Below are positions 1 to 8,865 of a DNA stretch of 57,184 nt, piece by piece (position 1 is the stretch's first letter; each line of letters starts with the position of its first letter). A program made the position numbers and the translations under genes. This DNA comes from Steroidobacteraceae bacterium (lineage in GTDB: Bacteria > Pseudomonadota > Gammaproteobacteria > Steroidobacterales > Steroidobacteraceae): contig JAHCAM010000014.1 in NCBI GenBank assembly GCA_019634895.1, forward strand, positions 1-57,184, written 5' to 3'. The notes under the pieces are model-generated. The model did not search any database, had not been told where the DNA came from, and worked only from the letters and a program-made list of their open reading frames with translations.

Positions 1-722
1 AGCCGCGCGATACCGTCGGTCAGCTGGATCTCGCCACCCGAGCCGCGCCCGATGCGCTCGAGGTGCTCGAAAATGCGCGCGGTCAGCACATAGCGGCCGA
101 CGACCGCAAGGTTCGACGGCGCGGCGGCCGGCTTCGGCTTCTCGACGATGCTGCGGATCCGGCGCACGGCGCCGCTGCCGCGCTCGGTCGCGACGATGCC
201 GTACTTGCCGGTGTCCCTCTTCGGTACCTCTTCGACGCCGAGCACGCTCGCATGCACCTCGGCATACACGTCGGCCATCTGGGCGAGGCACGGCGGCTCC
301 GCGTCGATCAGGTCGTCGGCGAGGTGCACGAAGAACGGTTCGAATCCCACGGCCGGCGCCGCGCACAGGACGGCGTGGCCGAGGCCGAGCGGTGCGGGCT
401 GGCGGATGTAGATGCACGAGGCATACGACGGCAGCACGCTGCGCAGCTGGCGCACGAGTTCATTCTTGCCCTGCGAGACCAGCAGCTTCTCGAGCTCCTG
501 GTCGGAATCGAAATGGTCCTCGATCGCCCGCTTCGACGCGCCCGTGATGAACACCAGGCGGCGGGCGCCGGCCGAGAGCGCCTCCTCCACCGCGTACTGG
601 ATCAGCGGCTTGTCCACGACGGGCAACATCTCCTTCGGGCTCGCCTTGGTCGCGGGCAGGAACCGCGTGCCCCGGCCGGCGACCGGGAACACGGCGGTAC
701 GAATCGCTGCTTTCATGCGCAT
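1..722 (-). CDS. galU: UTP--glucose-1-phosphate uridylyltransferase, C-terminus cut by window edge
   Basis: Makes UDP-glucose from UTP and glucose-1-phosphate for envelope polysaccharides. The reverse strand encodes the sugar-nucleotidyltransferase signature near the N-terminus ([20 protein letters not shown], then [15 protein letters not shown]). Further along come the GalU-type VEKPKP segment and [12 protein letters not shown] at the window edge. About 240 of the usual 280-300 residues are present. Two in-frame ATGs compete, at 722 and 716. I chose 722 because a -10-like TAGTAT ends six bases upstream, which would put the transcript start on that ATG; 716 is equally good by protein comparison. 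The family is certain; only the start is open. Confidence 0.95.
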   Translation of the reverse strand, partial: MRMKAAIRTAVFPVAGRGTRFLPATKASPKEMLPVVDKPLIQYAVEEALSAGARRLVFITGASKRAIEDHFDSDQELEKLLVSQGKNELVRQLRSVLPSYASCIYIRQPAPLGLGHAVLCAAPAVGFEPFFVHLADDLIDAEPPCLAQMADVYAEVHASVLGVEEVPKRDTGKYGIVATERGSGAVRRIRSIVEKPKPAAAPSNLAVVGRYVLTARIFEHLERIGRGSGGEIQLTDGIAR

Positions 723-728
723 GCGCCA

Positions 729-734
729 ATACTA
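729..734 (-). promoter_or_regulatory. Candidate -10 box of galU
   Basis: TAGTAT on the minus strand matches four of six TATAAT bases and ends six bases before the ATG at 722. No convincing -35 is seen. If used, the mRNA would start at or next to the first codon. Confidence 0.3.
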
Positions 735-760
735 GCGTATCGGCGACATGCGCCGCCGTG

Positions 761-1129
761 TCAGCGTGCAGGTGCCGTCGGCGGCTTCTGCGGTGCAACG
801 GGTCGCGCACCACGTGCTGCGCCCGGCTTCACGGCCGGCGTTGCGGCCGGCTTTGCCGCCGGCTTCGTGCCCGCGCCGACTCGCAACTGGTCGCGGTTGT
901 CATCGATGACTTTCTGGCCGATGCCTTCCACCAGCGCGAGTTCATCGATGCTCCGGAACGGGCCGTGGGCCGCGCGATACGCGACGATCGCCGCGGCACG
1001 GGCCGGCCCGATGCCCTTCAACTCCCGGTCGAGCGTCGCGGCATCGGCCGAGTTGATGTTGACGGGGTCGGCAAACGCGATGAACGGCAACGCGAGAAGG
1101 CTCGACAGACAGGCATGAATCGGGCGCAT
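761..1129 (-). CDS. ComEA-like exported helix-hairpin-helix protein
   Basis: A 122-residue protein with a short signal peptide (MRPIHACLSSLLALPFIAFA). Two helix-hairpin-helix motifs follow at about residues 24-80 (VNINSADAATLDRELKGIGP and LALVEGIGQKVIDDN), then an Ala/Pro/Lys-rich tail of about 38 residues. VNINSA plus GIGP is typical of the soluble ComEA-type proteins of proteobacteria, which bind double-stranded DNA in the periplasm during uptake in competent species. No other competence gene is nearby, so a role in uptake is inference from the family. The low-complexity tail varies between such proteins. Confidence 0.85.
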   Translation of the reverse strand: MRPIHACLSSLLALPFIAFADPVNINSADAATLDRELKGIGPARAAAIVAYRAAHGPFRSIDELALVEGIGQKVIDDNRDQLRVGAGTKPAAKPAATPAVKPGAARGARPVAPQKPPTAPAR

Positions 1130-1262
1130 GGGGGTTCTCCCGGTTGGGCGCGGCGAGGTGCCGCAGGAAGAACACGCTAGCGCCCACGCGCGTGTGCGCC
1201 GACCCGCAAATGCGTGGCAAACAGCGGCTGCAGGCGCTTGACAGTGCCCGGACGATCGCCGG

Positions 1263-1565
<303 letters not shown>

Positions 1566-1627
1566 GGCTCCCGTCCTGACAGACGCGGCGCGCCGGCGTC
1601 ATCCCCGGCGGCGCGCCGCGGACCGGC

Positions 1628-3298
1628 TCACTGGCCGGAGATCTGCTCCTTCAGCAGGTCGCCGAGCGAAGTGCCGGTCGCCGAATCCGAGCCGCGATAC
1701 TGCTGCATCGCCTCGGCTTCCTCCTCCGCCTCGATCGCCTTCACCGACAGCACGATGGCGCGGCTCTTGCGGTCCACGCCGACGAACCGGGCCTCGATCT
1801 CGTCGCCGACCTTGAGCACGGTGCGCGCATCCTCGACGCGTTCGCGCGCGAGCTCGGAGGCCCGCAGGCTGCCCTCGATGCCTTCCGCCAGGACGATGAT
1901 CGCGCCGCGCGCATCCACCTCCCTGACGGTGCCCTTGACCACGCTCCCCTTGGGGTGGTCGGCCAGGTATGCGGAGATCGGGTCCTGCGCCATCTGCTTG
2001 ATGCCCAGCGAAATGCGCTCGCGCTCGGGGTCGATGGACAGCACCATGGCCTCGACGGTCTGGCCCTTCTGGTAGTCGCGCACCGCCTCCTCGCCCGGGC
2101 GGTCCCAGGAGATGTCGGAGAGGTGCACGAGCCCGTCGATGCCGCCCGACAGGCCGATGAAGATGCCGAAGTCGGTGATCGACTTGATCTGGCCGCTGAC
2201 CTTGTCGCCGCGGTTGTAGCTGTCCGCGAACTCGCGCCACGGATTCGCCTTGCACTGCTTGAGGCCCAGCGAGATGCGGCGGCGCTCCTCGTCGATGTCG
2301 AGAACCATCACCTCGACTTCCTCGCCCACCTGCACCACCTTGGCGGGGTTGACGTTCTTGTTGGTCCAGTCCATCTCCGAAACGTGCACCAGGCCCTCGA
2401 CGCCCTCTTCGATCTCGACGAAGCAGCCGTAGTCGGCGATGTTCGTGACCTTGCCGAACAGCCGCGTGTTCGGCGGATAGCGCCGCGCGATGTTCTGCCA
2501 GGGGTCCGCGCCCAGCTGCTTGATGCCGAGCGACACGCGCTGCCGCTCGCGGTCGAACTTGAGGATGCGCACGTCGATCTCGTCGCCCACCTTGACGACT
2601 TCCGAGGGGTGCTTGACGCGCTTCCACGCCATGTCGGTGATGTGCAGCAGGCCGTCGATGCCGCCGAGGTCGACGAATGCGCCGTAATCGGTCAGGTTCT
2701 TGACCACGCCCTTGACGACGTCGCCTTCCTTCAGGTTGTCGAGCAGCTGCGAGCGCTCCGCGCTGTATTCCTGCTCGACCACCGCGCGGCGCGACACCAC
2801 CACGTTGTTGCGGCGCTGGTCCAGCTTGATGACCTTGAACTCGAGTTCCTTGCCCTCGAGGTAGCTCGGGTCGCGCACCGGGCGCACGTCCACGAGCGAG
2901 CCCGGCAGGAATGCGCGCACGTTGTCGAGCTCGACCGTAAAGCCGCCCTTGACGCGGCCATTGATGACGCCCTTGACGATCTCGCCCTTGGTGAAAGCCT
3001 CCTCGAGGCGGGTCCAGGTGCGGGCGCGCTTGGCCTTCTCGCGCGACAGGCGGGTTTCGCCGGAGCCGTCCTCGACGGCGTCGAGCGCGACCTCGACCTG
3101 CTGGCCGATGACGACGTCGATTTCTCCGCTGTCATTCCTGAACTGGTCGGCCGGTATGACGGCTTCGGACTTCAGGCCGACGCTCACGATGACGACGTCG
3201 GCGTTCACGTCCACGACGGTTCCGGTCAGGATCTGGCCGGGCTTGATCTGCTGGCTGGCGAGGCTCTCTTCGAAAAGCTGCTGGAAAGATTCGGTCAT
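1628..3298 (-). CDS. rpsA: 30S ribosomal protein S1
   Basis: A 556-residue protein beginning [13 protein letters not shown], like E. coli S1, with six S1 (OB-fold) repeats spread over about residues 20-530. Successive repeats show the [20 protein letters not shown] and [20 protein letters not shown] type cores. The first two repeats bind the ribosome and the later ones bind mRNA, helping 30S subunits load messages with weak Shine-Dalgarno sequences. It sits between cmk and ihfB as in E. coli and Pseudomonas. Its own start lacks a good Shine-Dalgarno sequence and follows a structured leader, as expected if S1 controls its own translation. Confidence 0.98.
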   Translation of the reverse strand: MTESFQQLFEESLASQQIKPGQILTGTVVDVNADVVIVSVGLKSEAVIPADQFRNDSGEIDVVIGQQVEVALDAVEDGSGETRLSREKAKRARTWTRLEEAFTKGEIVKGVINGRVKGGFTVELDNVRAFLPGSLVDVRPVRDPSYLEGKELEFKVIKLDQRRNNVVVSRRAVVEQEYSAERSQLLDNLKEGDVVKGVVKNLTDYGAFVDLGGIDGLLHITDMAWKRVKHPSEVVKVGDEIDVRILKFDRERQRVSLGIKQLGADPWQNIARRYPPNTRLFGKVTNIADYGCFVEIEEGVEGLVHVSEMDWTNKNVNPAKVVQVGEEVEVMVLDIDEERRRISLGLKQCKANPWREFADSYNRGDKVSGQIKSITDFGIFIGLSGGIDGLVHLSDISWDRPGEEAVRDYQKGQTVEAMVLSIDPERERISLGIKQMAQDPISAYLADHPKGSVVKGTVREVDARGAIIVLAEGIEGSLRASELARERVEDARTVLKVGDEIEARFVGVDRKSRAIVLSVKAIEAEEEAEAMQQYRGSDSATGTSLGDLLKEQISGQ

Positions 3299-3420
3299 TG
3301 GGTCATCCGGGCCGCGCGGCCCATCCTGGTTTGCATGCCGTCCGGCCTCCTGCCGGGACGGGTCCTGTCAATCCGGCGCTGGCATCCTGCCGCGCCGTCC
3401 CGGGCCGGGTTTCGCCGGCC
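3299..3420 (-). promoter_or_regulatory. rpsA leader region, structured
   Basis: These 122 bases lie between cmk and rpsA. A perfect 14-base GC palindrome (3309-3322) sits about ten bases before the rpsA ATG, and no strong Shine-Dalgarno sequence is present. A perfect TTGACA is at 3366-3371 on the minus strand, but no -10 box appears at the right distance. In E. coli the rpsA start region is a folded, SD-poor site through which S1 represses its own synthesis; a similar role here is inference. Confidence 0.4.
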
Positions 3421-4116
3421 CTACGCTTCGCTCCCGCACGCCGCCTCCGGGAATCTCTGGCGTGCGAGTGCGATGACCCGCCCGACGACCTCCTCGATGG
3501 ACAACGCGGTCGAATCCACGACGATCGCATCCGGGACAGCCACCAGCGGTGCCACGGCACGCGTGGTGTCCCGCCTGTCCCGCTCGGCGATCTCCGCGGA
3601 AAGGGCGGCAAGGCTAACACTCAACCCCTTTTCTTTCAACTGCTTATAGCGCCTCAGGGCCCTTTCCCCGGGGCTCGCGGTCAGGAAGATCTTGAGGCCG
3701 GCGTCGCGGAAAACGATGGACCCCATGTCCCTGCCGTCGGCCACCAGGCCAGGCGGCTCCGCAAACGCCCGCTGGCGCCCCAGCAGGGCCGATCGCACGG
3801 GTTGCCAGGCGGCGACCCGGGATGCGGCTTCGCCGGTGGACTCGGCGCGCAGGTCGCGGGTGACGTCGGCACCGGCCAGCGTGACCCGCTCTTCGCCGCG
3901 CGGGTCCATGCCGAAATGAACGTCGAGCGACGAAGCCAGGCGTGCGTGACCGTCGATGTCGTCCGGCGCGAGCCCGGCCCTGATGCCGGCAAGCGCCACC
4001 AGCCGGTACAGGGCGCCGCTGTCCAGCAGGTGCCAGCCGAGCACGCGGGCCACTCGGCGCGCGATCGTGCCTTTCCCGGAGCCGCTGGGGCCGTCAATCG
4101 CAATGACCGGAACCAG
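3421..4116 (-). CDS. cmk: Cytidylate kinase, CTG start
   Basis: Phosphorylates CMP and dCMP. The P-loop (GPSGSGKGT) begins at residue 8, followed by the CMP-binding segment (LLDSGALYR) and DGRDMGSIVF. The product is 231 residues, normal for the family. In the frame upstream of the P-loop there is no ATG, GTG or TTG for at least 24 codons. The frame runs CTG-GTT-CCG-GTC-ATT-GCG-ATT-GAC, and an AGGAGG (4124-4129) lies seven bases before this CTG at 4116. I therefore call a CTG start, giving M-V-P-V-I-A-I-D. Another CTG at 4122 is too close to the ribosome site. The gene overlaps the aroA stop by coordinates only if the 4122 codon is used. Confidence 0.95.
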   Translation of the reverse strand: MVPVIAIDGPSGSGKGTIARRVARVLGWHLLDSGALYRLVALAGIRAGLAPDDIDGHARLASSLDVHFGMDPRGEERVTLAGADVTRDLRAESTGEAASRVAAWQPVRSALLGRQRAFAEPPGLVADGRDMGSIVFRDAGLKIFLTASPGERALRRYKQLKEKGLSVSLAALSAEIAERDRRDTTRAVAPLVAVPDAIVVDSTALSIEEVVGRVIALARQRFPEAACGSEA

Positions 4117-4129
4117 GGTCAGTCCTCCT
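4114..4129 (-). promoter_or_regulatory. Ribosome binding site and CTG start of cmk
   Basis: AGGAGG occupies 4129-4124 on the minus strand, then seven bases that include the aroA TGA (4121-4119), then CTG (4116-4114). The strength and spacing of this site decide the non-canonical start of cmk. Confidence 0.7.
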
Positions 4130-5432
4130 CTGCCAGGACCAGCCCGCCGCGACGGGCGGCGGCTTCGAATGCCGGATACGAGGTCGCGACATTCTGCACG
4201 TCGCGGATGACGACCGGCCCGGCCGCCCGCGCGGCGAGCACGGCAAAGGCCATCGCCACCCGATGGTCGCCATGGCTCTCGACGATACCGCCGTTCACCG
4301 GGCCGCCCCGGACCCGGATGCCGTCCGGCAGGGCCTGTGCCGCGACCCCCAGATTGCCGAGGCCCACCGCCATGACGGCAATCCGGTCCGATTCCTTGAG
4401 GCGCAACTCCGCCGCGCCCGTCACCACGGTCTCGCCTTCGGCGACCGCAGCCGCCGCGAACAGCGCCGGAAACTCGTCAATCATGCTTTCCACGAGTTCC
4501 ACGGGCACCGCGATGCCGCGCAACCGCGACGGACGGACCTCGACGTCCGCCACCGGCTCGCCGCCGAGGTCCGGCTGCGGATGCAGGCGGATGTCTGCGC
4601 CCATGAGCCGAAGGACCGCAAGCAGGCCGGTCCTGGTCGGGTTGACGCCGACGCTGCGGATCGTCGTTTGCTCCCGGCCGGCGATGAGTGCGGCCACGAT
4701 GAAGAACGCCGCCGACGAAAAATCTCCGGGAACATCCAGCGTCGTCGCAACGAGCCGGGCCGGGCCATCCACGCAGACCGCGCCACCGTCGTGGCTCACC
4801 GGAATCCCGAATGCCGGCAGCATGCGCTCGGTGTGGTCGCGCGAGGGCCGCGGCTCGCTGACGCAGGTGCGGCCGCGTGCGTGGAGGCCCGCGAGCAGGA
4901 TCGCGGACTTCACCTGCGCGCTCGCGACGTCCAGCACATGCGCCGCTCCCCGCAGCGTCCGGCCGCCGGCGATCGCGACCGGCGGCCGTCCTGCATTGGT
5001 GCGCACGTCGGCTCCCATGCGCCTGAGCGGCGCCGCGACGCGCTCCATCGGCCGGCGCATCAGCGACGCGTCGCCGATCAGCACGGAGTCAAACGCCTGC
5101 GCGCTGAGGACGCCGGCGAGCAGGCGCATCGCCGTACCCGAGTTTCCCAGGTCGAGCGCTGCGGCGGGCGGGCGCAGGCCGCGCAATCCCGCGCCGTGCA
5201 CGACGAGGCAGCCGTAACGCGGGCGCTCGATGCGCACGCCCATGGCCTCGAAGGCCGCCGCCGTCGCCCGGCAGTCCTCGCCCTCGAGGAAGCCACGTAT
5301 CTCGGTCACGCCCTCGGCGATGGCCGCGAACATCACGGCGCGGTGCGAGATCGACTTGTCGCCAGGGACCGTCATCCCGCCCGAGAGCATTCCGCCCGGG
5401 CCCGCGATCCAGCTTGCGCGCGCAGCCGTCAC
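4119..5432 (-). CDS. aroA: 3-phosphoshikimate 1-carboxyvinyltransferase (EPSP synthase)
   Basis: Sixth step of the shikimate pathway: joins phosphoenolpyruvate to shikimate-3-phosphate. The 437-residue protein shows the substrate-binding PGDKSISHR near residue 23, LGNSGTAMRLLAG near residue 95, and the later ESDRIA and SHGDHRVAMAF segments. The length is ordinary and there is no fused TyrA domain. Its start overlaps the hisC stop by four bases (ATGA), so translation is probably coupled. An internal ATG at residue 15 (MLSGGMTVPGDK) could also serve. In Pseudomonas tyrA precedes aroA here; it is absent in this window. Confidence 0.97.
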   Translation of the reverse strand: MTAARASWIAGPGGMLSGGMTVPGDKSISHRAVMFAAIAEGVTEIRGFLEGEDCRATAAAFEAMGVRIERPRYGCLVVHGAGLRGLRPPAAALDLGNSGTAMRLLAGVLSAQAFDSVLIGDASLMRRPMERVAAPLRRMGADVRTNAGRPPVAIAGGRTLRGAAHVLDVASAQVKSAILLAGLHARGRTCVSEPRPSRDHTERMLPAFGIPVSHDGGAVCVDGPARLVATTLDVPGDFSSAAFFIVAALIAGREQTTIRSVGVNPTRTGLLAVLRLMGADIRLHPQPDLGGEPVADVEVRPSRLRGIAVPVELVESMIDEFPALFAAAAVAEGETVVTGAAELRLKESDRIAVMAVGLGNLGVAAQALPDGIRVRGGPVNGGIVESHGDHRVAMAFAVLAARAAGPVVIRDVQNVATSYPAFEAAARRGGLVLAEED

Positions 5433-6562
5433 GCCCGCGCTGCGAGCACGCGGGCCATCGCGGACAGCAGGCGCTCGTTCTGAGCCGCGGTGCCGGTCGA
5501 AATGCGCAGGTGCTGCGGCAGGCCGTAGTTGGCGACCGGCCGCACGATGACGCCTTCGCGCTGCAGGGCCTCGCTGACCGGCGCCGCCGCCCGTCCGAGG
5601 TCCACCAGCACGAAGTTCGCTGCGGTCGGCGCGACCTTGAGCCCGAGAGCGGCCAGCCCCTCGGTCAGGCGCGCGACGCCGGAGCGGTTCAGCGCCAGCG
5701 TGGCGTCGAGGTGCTCGCGGTCATCGAGCGCTGCGGCAGCCGCCGCCAACGCGGGCACGGACACGTTGAAGGGCTGGCGCACGCGATTCAGGAGGTCGGC
5801 GACGTCCGGATCCGAAAGCGCATAGCCCACGCGCAGCCCGGCGAGACCGAAGGCCTTCGAGAAGGTGCGCGTGACGACCAGGTTCGGGTGACGCGCGAGC
5901 CAGCGCGTGCCGTCGGGTACGCCGCGTCCGGCCGAGTACTCGTGGTAGGCCTCGTCGAGCACGACGATGACGTCGCCCGGGATGGCGCGCAGCAGCACGT
6001 CGAGTTCGTGCTCGTCCAGCCAGGTGCCGGTCGGGTTGTTCGGGTTGGCGATGAAGACGATGCGCACCGACGCACCGACTTCCGCGAGGACCGCCGCAGG
6101 GTCGTGTCCCAGCGGCATGCGGTGATCCTGCGGATGCGCCCCGGCCACGCGCGCCGCGGCGCCCGCGGCCTGCGCCGCGATCGGATACACCGCGAACGCG
6201 TACTGCGAATACACCGCCTCCAGCTCCGGAGTCAGGAAAGTCTCCGCCAGCATCACCAGGACGTCGTTCGAACCGTTGCCGAGGGTGACCTGCGCCGGCG
6301 ACACGCCGTGCTTCGCCGCCAGCCGCGCGCGCAAGTCGTGCCCGCTGCCGTCCGGGTAGAAGCCGACGCCCGCGATCGCACCGGCCAGCGCATTGCGCGC
6401 GAGCGGACCCGGGCCCAGCGGGTTCTCGTTGGATGCCAGCTTGATGCTGTCGCGGATGCCGAGCTCGCGCTCCAGCTGCTCCGGCGGCTTGCCGGGGACG
6501 TACGGCGACAGCCGCCGGACGCCGGGTGCCGCGAGTTGCTCGAAGCGGTTGGCCATGGTCAC
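5429..6562 (-). CDS. hisC: Histidinol-phosphate aminotransferase
   Basis: A PLP-dependent class I/II aminotransferase of 377 residues. It has the N-terminal LSPYVPGKPPEQLERELG and IKLASNENPLGP segments of HisC, NPNNPTG near residue 170, and the PLP lysine in TRTFSKAFGLAGLRVGY near residue 230. HisC interconverts histidinol-phosphate and imidazole-acetol-phosphate. Placed between pheA and aroA, it may also transaminate aromatic keto acids, as proposed for the extra HisC of the Pseudomonas supraoperon; this is inference. It overlaps pheA and aroA by four bases each. Confidence 0.95.
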   Translation of the reverse strand: MTMANRFEQLAAPGVRRLSPYVPGKPPEQLERELGIRDSIKLASNENPLGPGPLARNALAGAIAGVGFYPDGSGHDLRARLAAKHGVSPAQVTLGNGSNDVLVMLAETFLTPELEAVYSQYAFAVYPIAAQAAGAAARVAGAHPQDHRMPLGHDPAAVLAEVGASVRIVFIANPNNPTGTWLDEHELDVLLRAIPGDVIVVLDEAYHEYSAGRGVPDGTRWLARHPNLVVTRTFSKAFGLAGLRVGYALSDPDVADLLNRVRQPFNVSVPALAAAAAALDDREHLDATLALNRSGVARLTEGLAALGLKVAPTAANFVLVDLGRAAAPVSEALQREGVIVRPVANYGLPQHLRISTGTAAQNERLLSAMARVLAARA

Positions 6563-7686
6563 AGCACCGAACGCGGATAGGAACCCAGCACCCGGTACAG
6601 CGAGCTACGCTCCTTGAGCTGTCCGAGTGCGAGCGCGACCTTCGGGTCCTCGACATGGCCCTCCAGGTCGAGGAAGAACACGTAGTCCCACTTCTTCCGG
6701 CGCGACGGGCGCGACTCGATGCGCGTCAGGCTGACGCCGTTCTGCGCCAGCGGCTCGAGCAGCCGGTAGAGCGCGCCCGGCGCGTCGGTGTGCGCCACTG
6801 AGACGAGCACCGTGGTCTTGTCGTCGCCGCTCGGCCGGAATGTCTTCGCGCCAATCACCAGGAAGCGCGTCGTGTTGTCGGGGCGGTCCTCGATCTTTGC
6901 CACCAGCACGTCAAGCCCGTAAACCTCGGCGGCGGTCTCGCCCGCAATGGCGGCCGTGTGCTGCTCGTCGCGCGCGCGGCGCGCAGCCTCGGCGTTGCTG
7001 CTGACCGGAACCTGCTCGACATCCGGCAGGTGCTCGTCCAGCCATTCGCGGCACTGGGCAAGCGACTGATGATGCGAGCAGATGCGCCTGACCGCGGCCA
7101 GCGATTTCATGCGCCCCATCAGGTACTGGTGGATACGCAGCTCCGCTTCTCCGCAGATCGACAGCGGCGACACCAGGAAGCGGTCCAGCGTGTGCATGAC
7201 GGTGCCCTCGGTCGAGTTCTCGATCGGCACGACGCCAAAGTCCGCCGCGCCGGACTCCACCTCATGGAAGACCTCGTCGATCGATGGCAGCGCCAGTGCG
7301 CGCACCGAATGGCCGAATTGCTTGAACACCGCCTGCTGCGTGAATGTGCCCTCGGGGCCGAGGAACGCCACCTTGAGCGGTTCCTGCTGCGCGAGGCAAG
7401 CGGACATGATCTCCCGGAACAATCGCAGGATCTCCTCGTCGCGCAGCGGGCCCTTGTTTCGATTGCGGGCGCTCCGTAACACCTGCGCTTCGCGTTCCGG
7501 ACGATAGAAATCGATCGTGCGGCCCGAGGCGTGCTTGGAGATCCCGACTTTCTGCGCGAGCGTGGCACGCTCGTTCAGCAACCGGTGCAGCTCCGCGTCC
7601 ACGGCGTCGATCCGTTCACGGATCTCGGAAAGTTCCGGCGCAGCGGACTTCTTGCGCGGTGTCATGACCTTTCGTCTCTTTGCCAT
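6559..7686 (-). CDS. pheA: Bifunctional chorismate mutase / prephenate dehydratase
   Basis: Converts chorismate to prephenate and then phenylpyruvate for phenylalanine. The 375 residues divide into an AroQ-type mutase (about 1-105, with IRERIDAVDAELHRLLNERA), a dehydratase (about 108-285, with FLGPEGTFTQQA and VPIENSTEG), and a C-terminal ACT domain whose ESRPSRRKKWDYVFF is the phenylalanine-binding ESRP motif. Feedback inhibition by phenylalanine is therefore expected. An AGGAG-type ribosome site sits nine bases upstream of the ATG, in the short gap after serA. Confidence 0.97.
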   Translation of the reverse strand: MAKRRKVMTPRKKSAAPELSEIRERIDAVDAELHRLLNERATLAQKVGISKHASGRTIDFYRPEREAQVLRSARNRNKGPLRDEEILRLFREIMSACLAQQEPLKVAFLGPEGTFTQQAVFKQFGHSVRALALPSIDEVFHEVESGAADFGVVPIENSTEGTVMHTLDRFLVSPLSICGEAELRIHQYLMGRMKSLAAVRRICSHHQSLAQCREWLDEHLPDVEQVPVSSNAEAARRARDEQHTAAIAGETAAEVYGLDVLVAKIEDRPDNTTRFLVIGAKTFRPSGDDKTTVLVSVAHTDAPGALYRLLEPLAQNGVSLTRIESRPSRRKKWDYVFFLDLEGHVEDPKVALALGQLKERSSLYRVLGSYPRSVL

Positions 7687-7695
7687 CCGCTTCTC

Positions 7696-8865
7696 CTACA
7701 CCGCCCGCGCGCTCAATACGCCCTGGATCTCCGCGATCCGCCCGATCAGACCGGAGGGCACCTTGCCGTCGACGTCGATCAGCGTGTAGGCGACGTCGCC
7801 CTTCGACTTGTTGAGCAGGTCGGCGATGTTGAGCCCGGCCTCGGCGAGGCGCGTCGAGATCTGGCCCACCATGTTCGGCACGTTGCTGTTGGCGATCGCG
7901 ATGCGCGATGCCGCCGGCACGCGCGGCAGCGCCGCCTCCGGGAAATTCACCGAGTGGCGGATGTTGCCGTTCTCCAGGAAATCGCGCAGCGTGTCGACCA
8001 CCATCATCGCGCAGTTCTCCTCGGCCTCGCTGGTCGAGGCCCCCAGGTGCGGCAGCGCCACGACGCCGGGATGGTCCTTGTTGCGGGGCGTCGGGAAGTC
8101 GCAGACGTAGGCCGACAGTCTGCCGGAATCGAGCGCGCCGAGGACGGCTGGTTCTTCCACGATGCCGGCACGGGCGAAATTGAGCAGGGCGGCCCCGTCG
8201 CGCAGCAGCCTCAGGCGCTGCGCATTGACCATCGCGCGCGTCTGCTCGGTCAACGGCACGTGCAGCGTCACCGCATCCGAGCGCGCAAACACGTCGTCCA
8301 GCGACAGCGCCTGCTCGACGCCCGATGACAGCTGCCACGCCCGCTGCACCGTGATCTGCGGGTCGTAGCCCAGCACGCGCATGCCCAGCAGGTGCGCGGC
8401 ATTCGCAACCTCGACGCCGATGGCACCCAGGCCGACGACGCCCAGCGTGCGCCCGGGCAGTTCGTGGCCGACGAAGCGCTTCTTGCCCTGCTCCACGGCC
8501 GACTCCAGCGCCTCGCCCTCGCCCTCGAGGCGGCGCACGAAATCCCAGGCCTCGCAGACATGGCGGGCGGCGATGAACAATCCGGCCAGCACCAGCTCCT
8601 TGACGGCATTGGCGTTGGCACCGGGCGCCGTGAACACGGGGACGCCGCGCCGCGAGAGCGCCGCGACGGGGATGTTGTTGGTGCCGGCGCCCGCGCGCGC
8701 GACGGCCTTGACGCTCTCCGGGATCTCCATCGCGTGCATGTCGGCGGAACGCACCAGGATCGCGTCCGGATGGCCGATCCCGGACGCGACCTCATAGCGG
8801 TCGCGCGGCAGGCGGTCGAGGCCCCTGGCCGAGATGCTGTTGAGCGTGAGCACCTTGAAGTGCAT
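7696..8865 (-). CDS. serA: D-3-phosphoglycerate dehydrogenase
   Basis: First step of serine synthesis. The 389-residue protein starts MHFKVLTLNSIS. It contains the NAD-binding motif LGVVGLGAIGVEVANAA, the catalytic-domain segment LLNFARAGIVEE, and LPHLGASTSEAEENCA. A C-terminal ACT domain spans about residues 320-389 (ANSNVPNMVGQISTRLAEAG), where serine usually inhibits the enzyme. The ATG shares a base with the serC stop (TGATG), so the two serine genes are translationally linked. A serA inserted between serC and pheA is unusual. The open frame runs on upstream through serC, but the ACT-type N-terminus and the overlap fix this start. Confidence 0.96.
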   Translation of the reverse strand: MHFKVLTLNSISARGLDRLPRDRYEVASGIGHPDAILVRSADMHAMEIPESVKAVARAGAGTNNIPVAALSRRGVPVFTAPGANANAVKELVLAGLFIAARHVCEAWDFVRRLEGEGEALESAVEQGKKRFVGHELPGRTLGVVGLGAIGVEVANAAHLLGMRVLGYDPQITVQRAWQLSSGVEQALSLDDVFARSDAVTLHVPLTEQTRAMVNAQRLRLLRDGAALLNFARAGIVEEPAVLGALDSGRLSAYVCDFPTPRNKDHPGVVALPHLGASTSEAEENCAMMVVDTLRDFLENGNIRHSVNFPEAALPRVPAASRIAIANSNVPNMVGQISTRLAEAGLNIADLLNKSKGDVAYTLIDVDGKVPSGLIGRIAEIQGVLSARAV

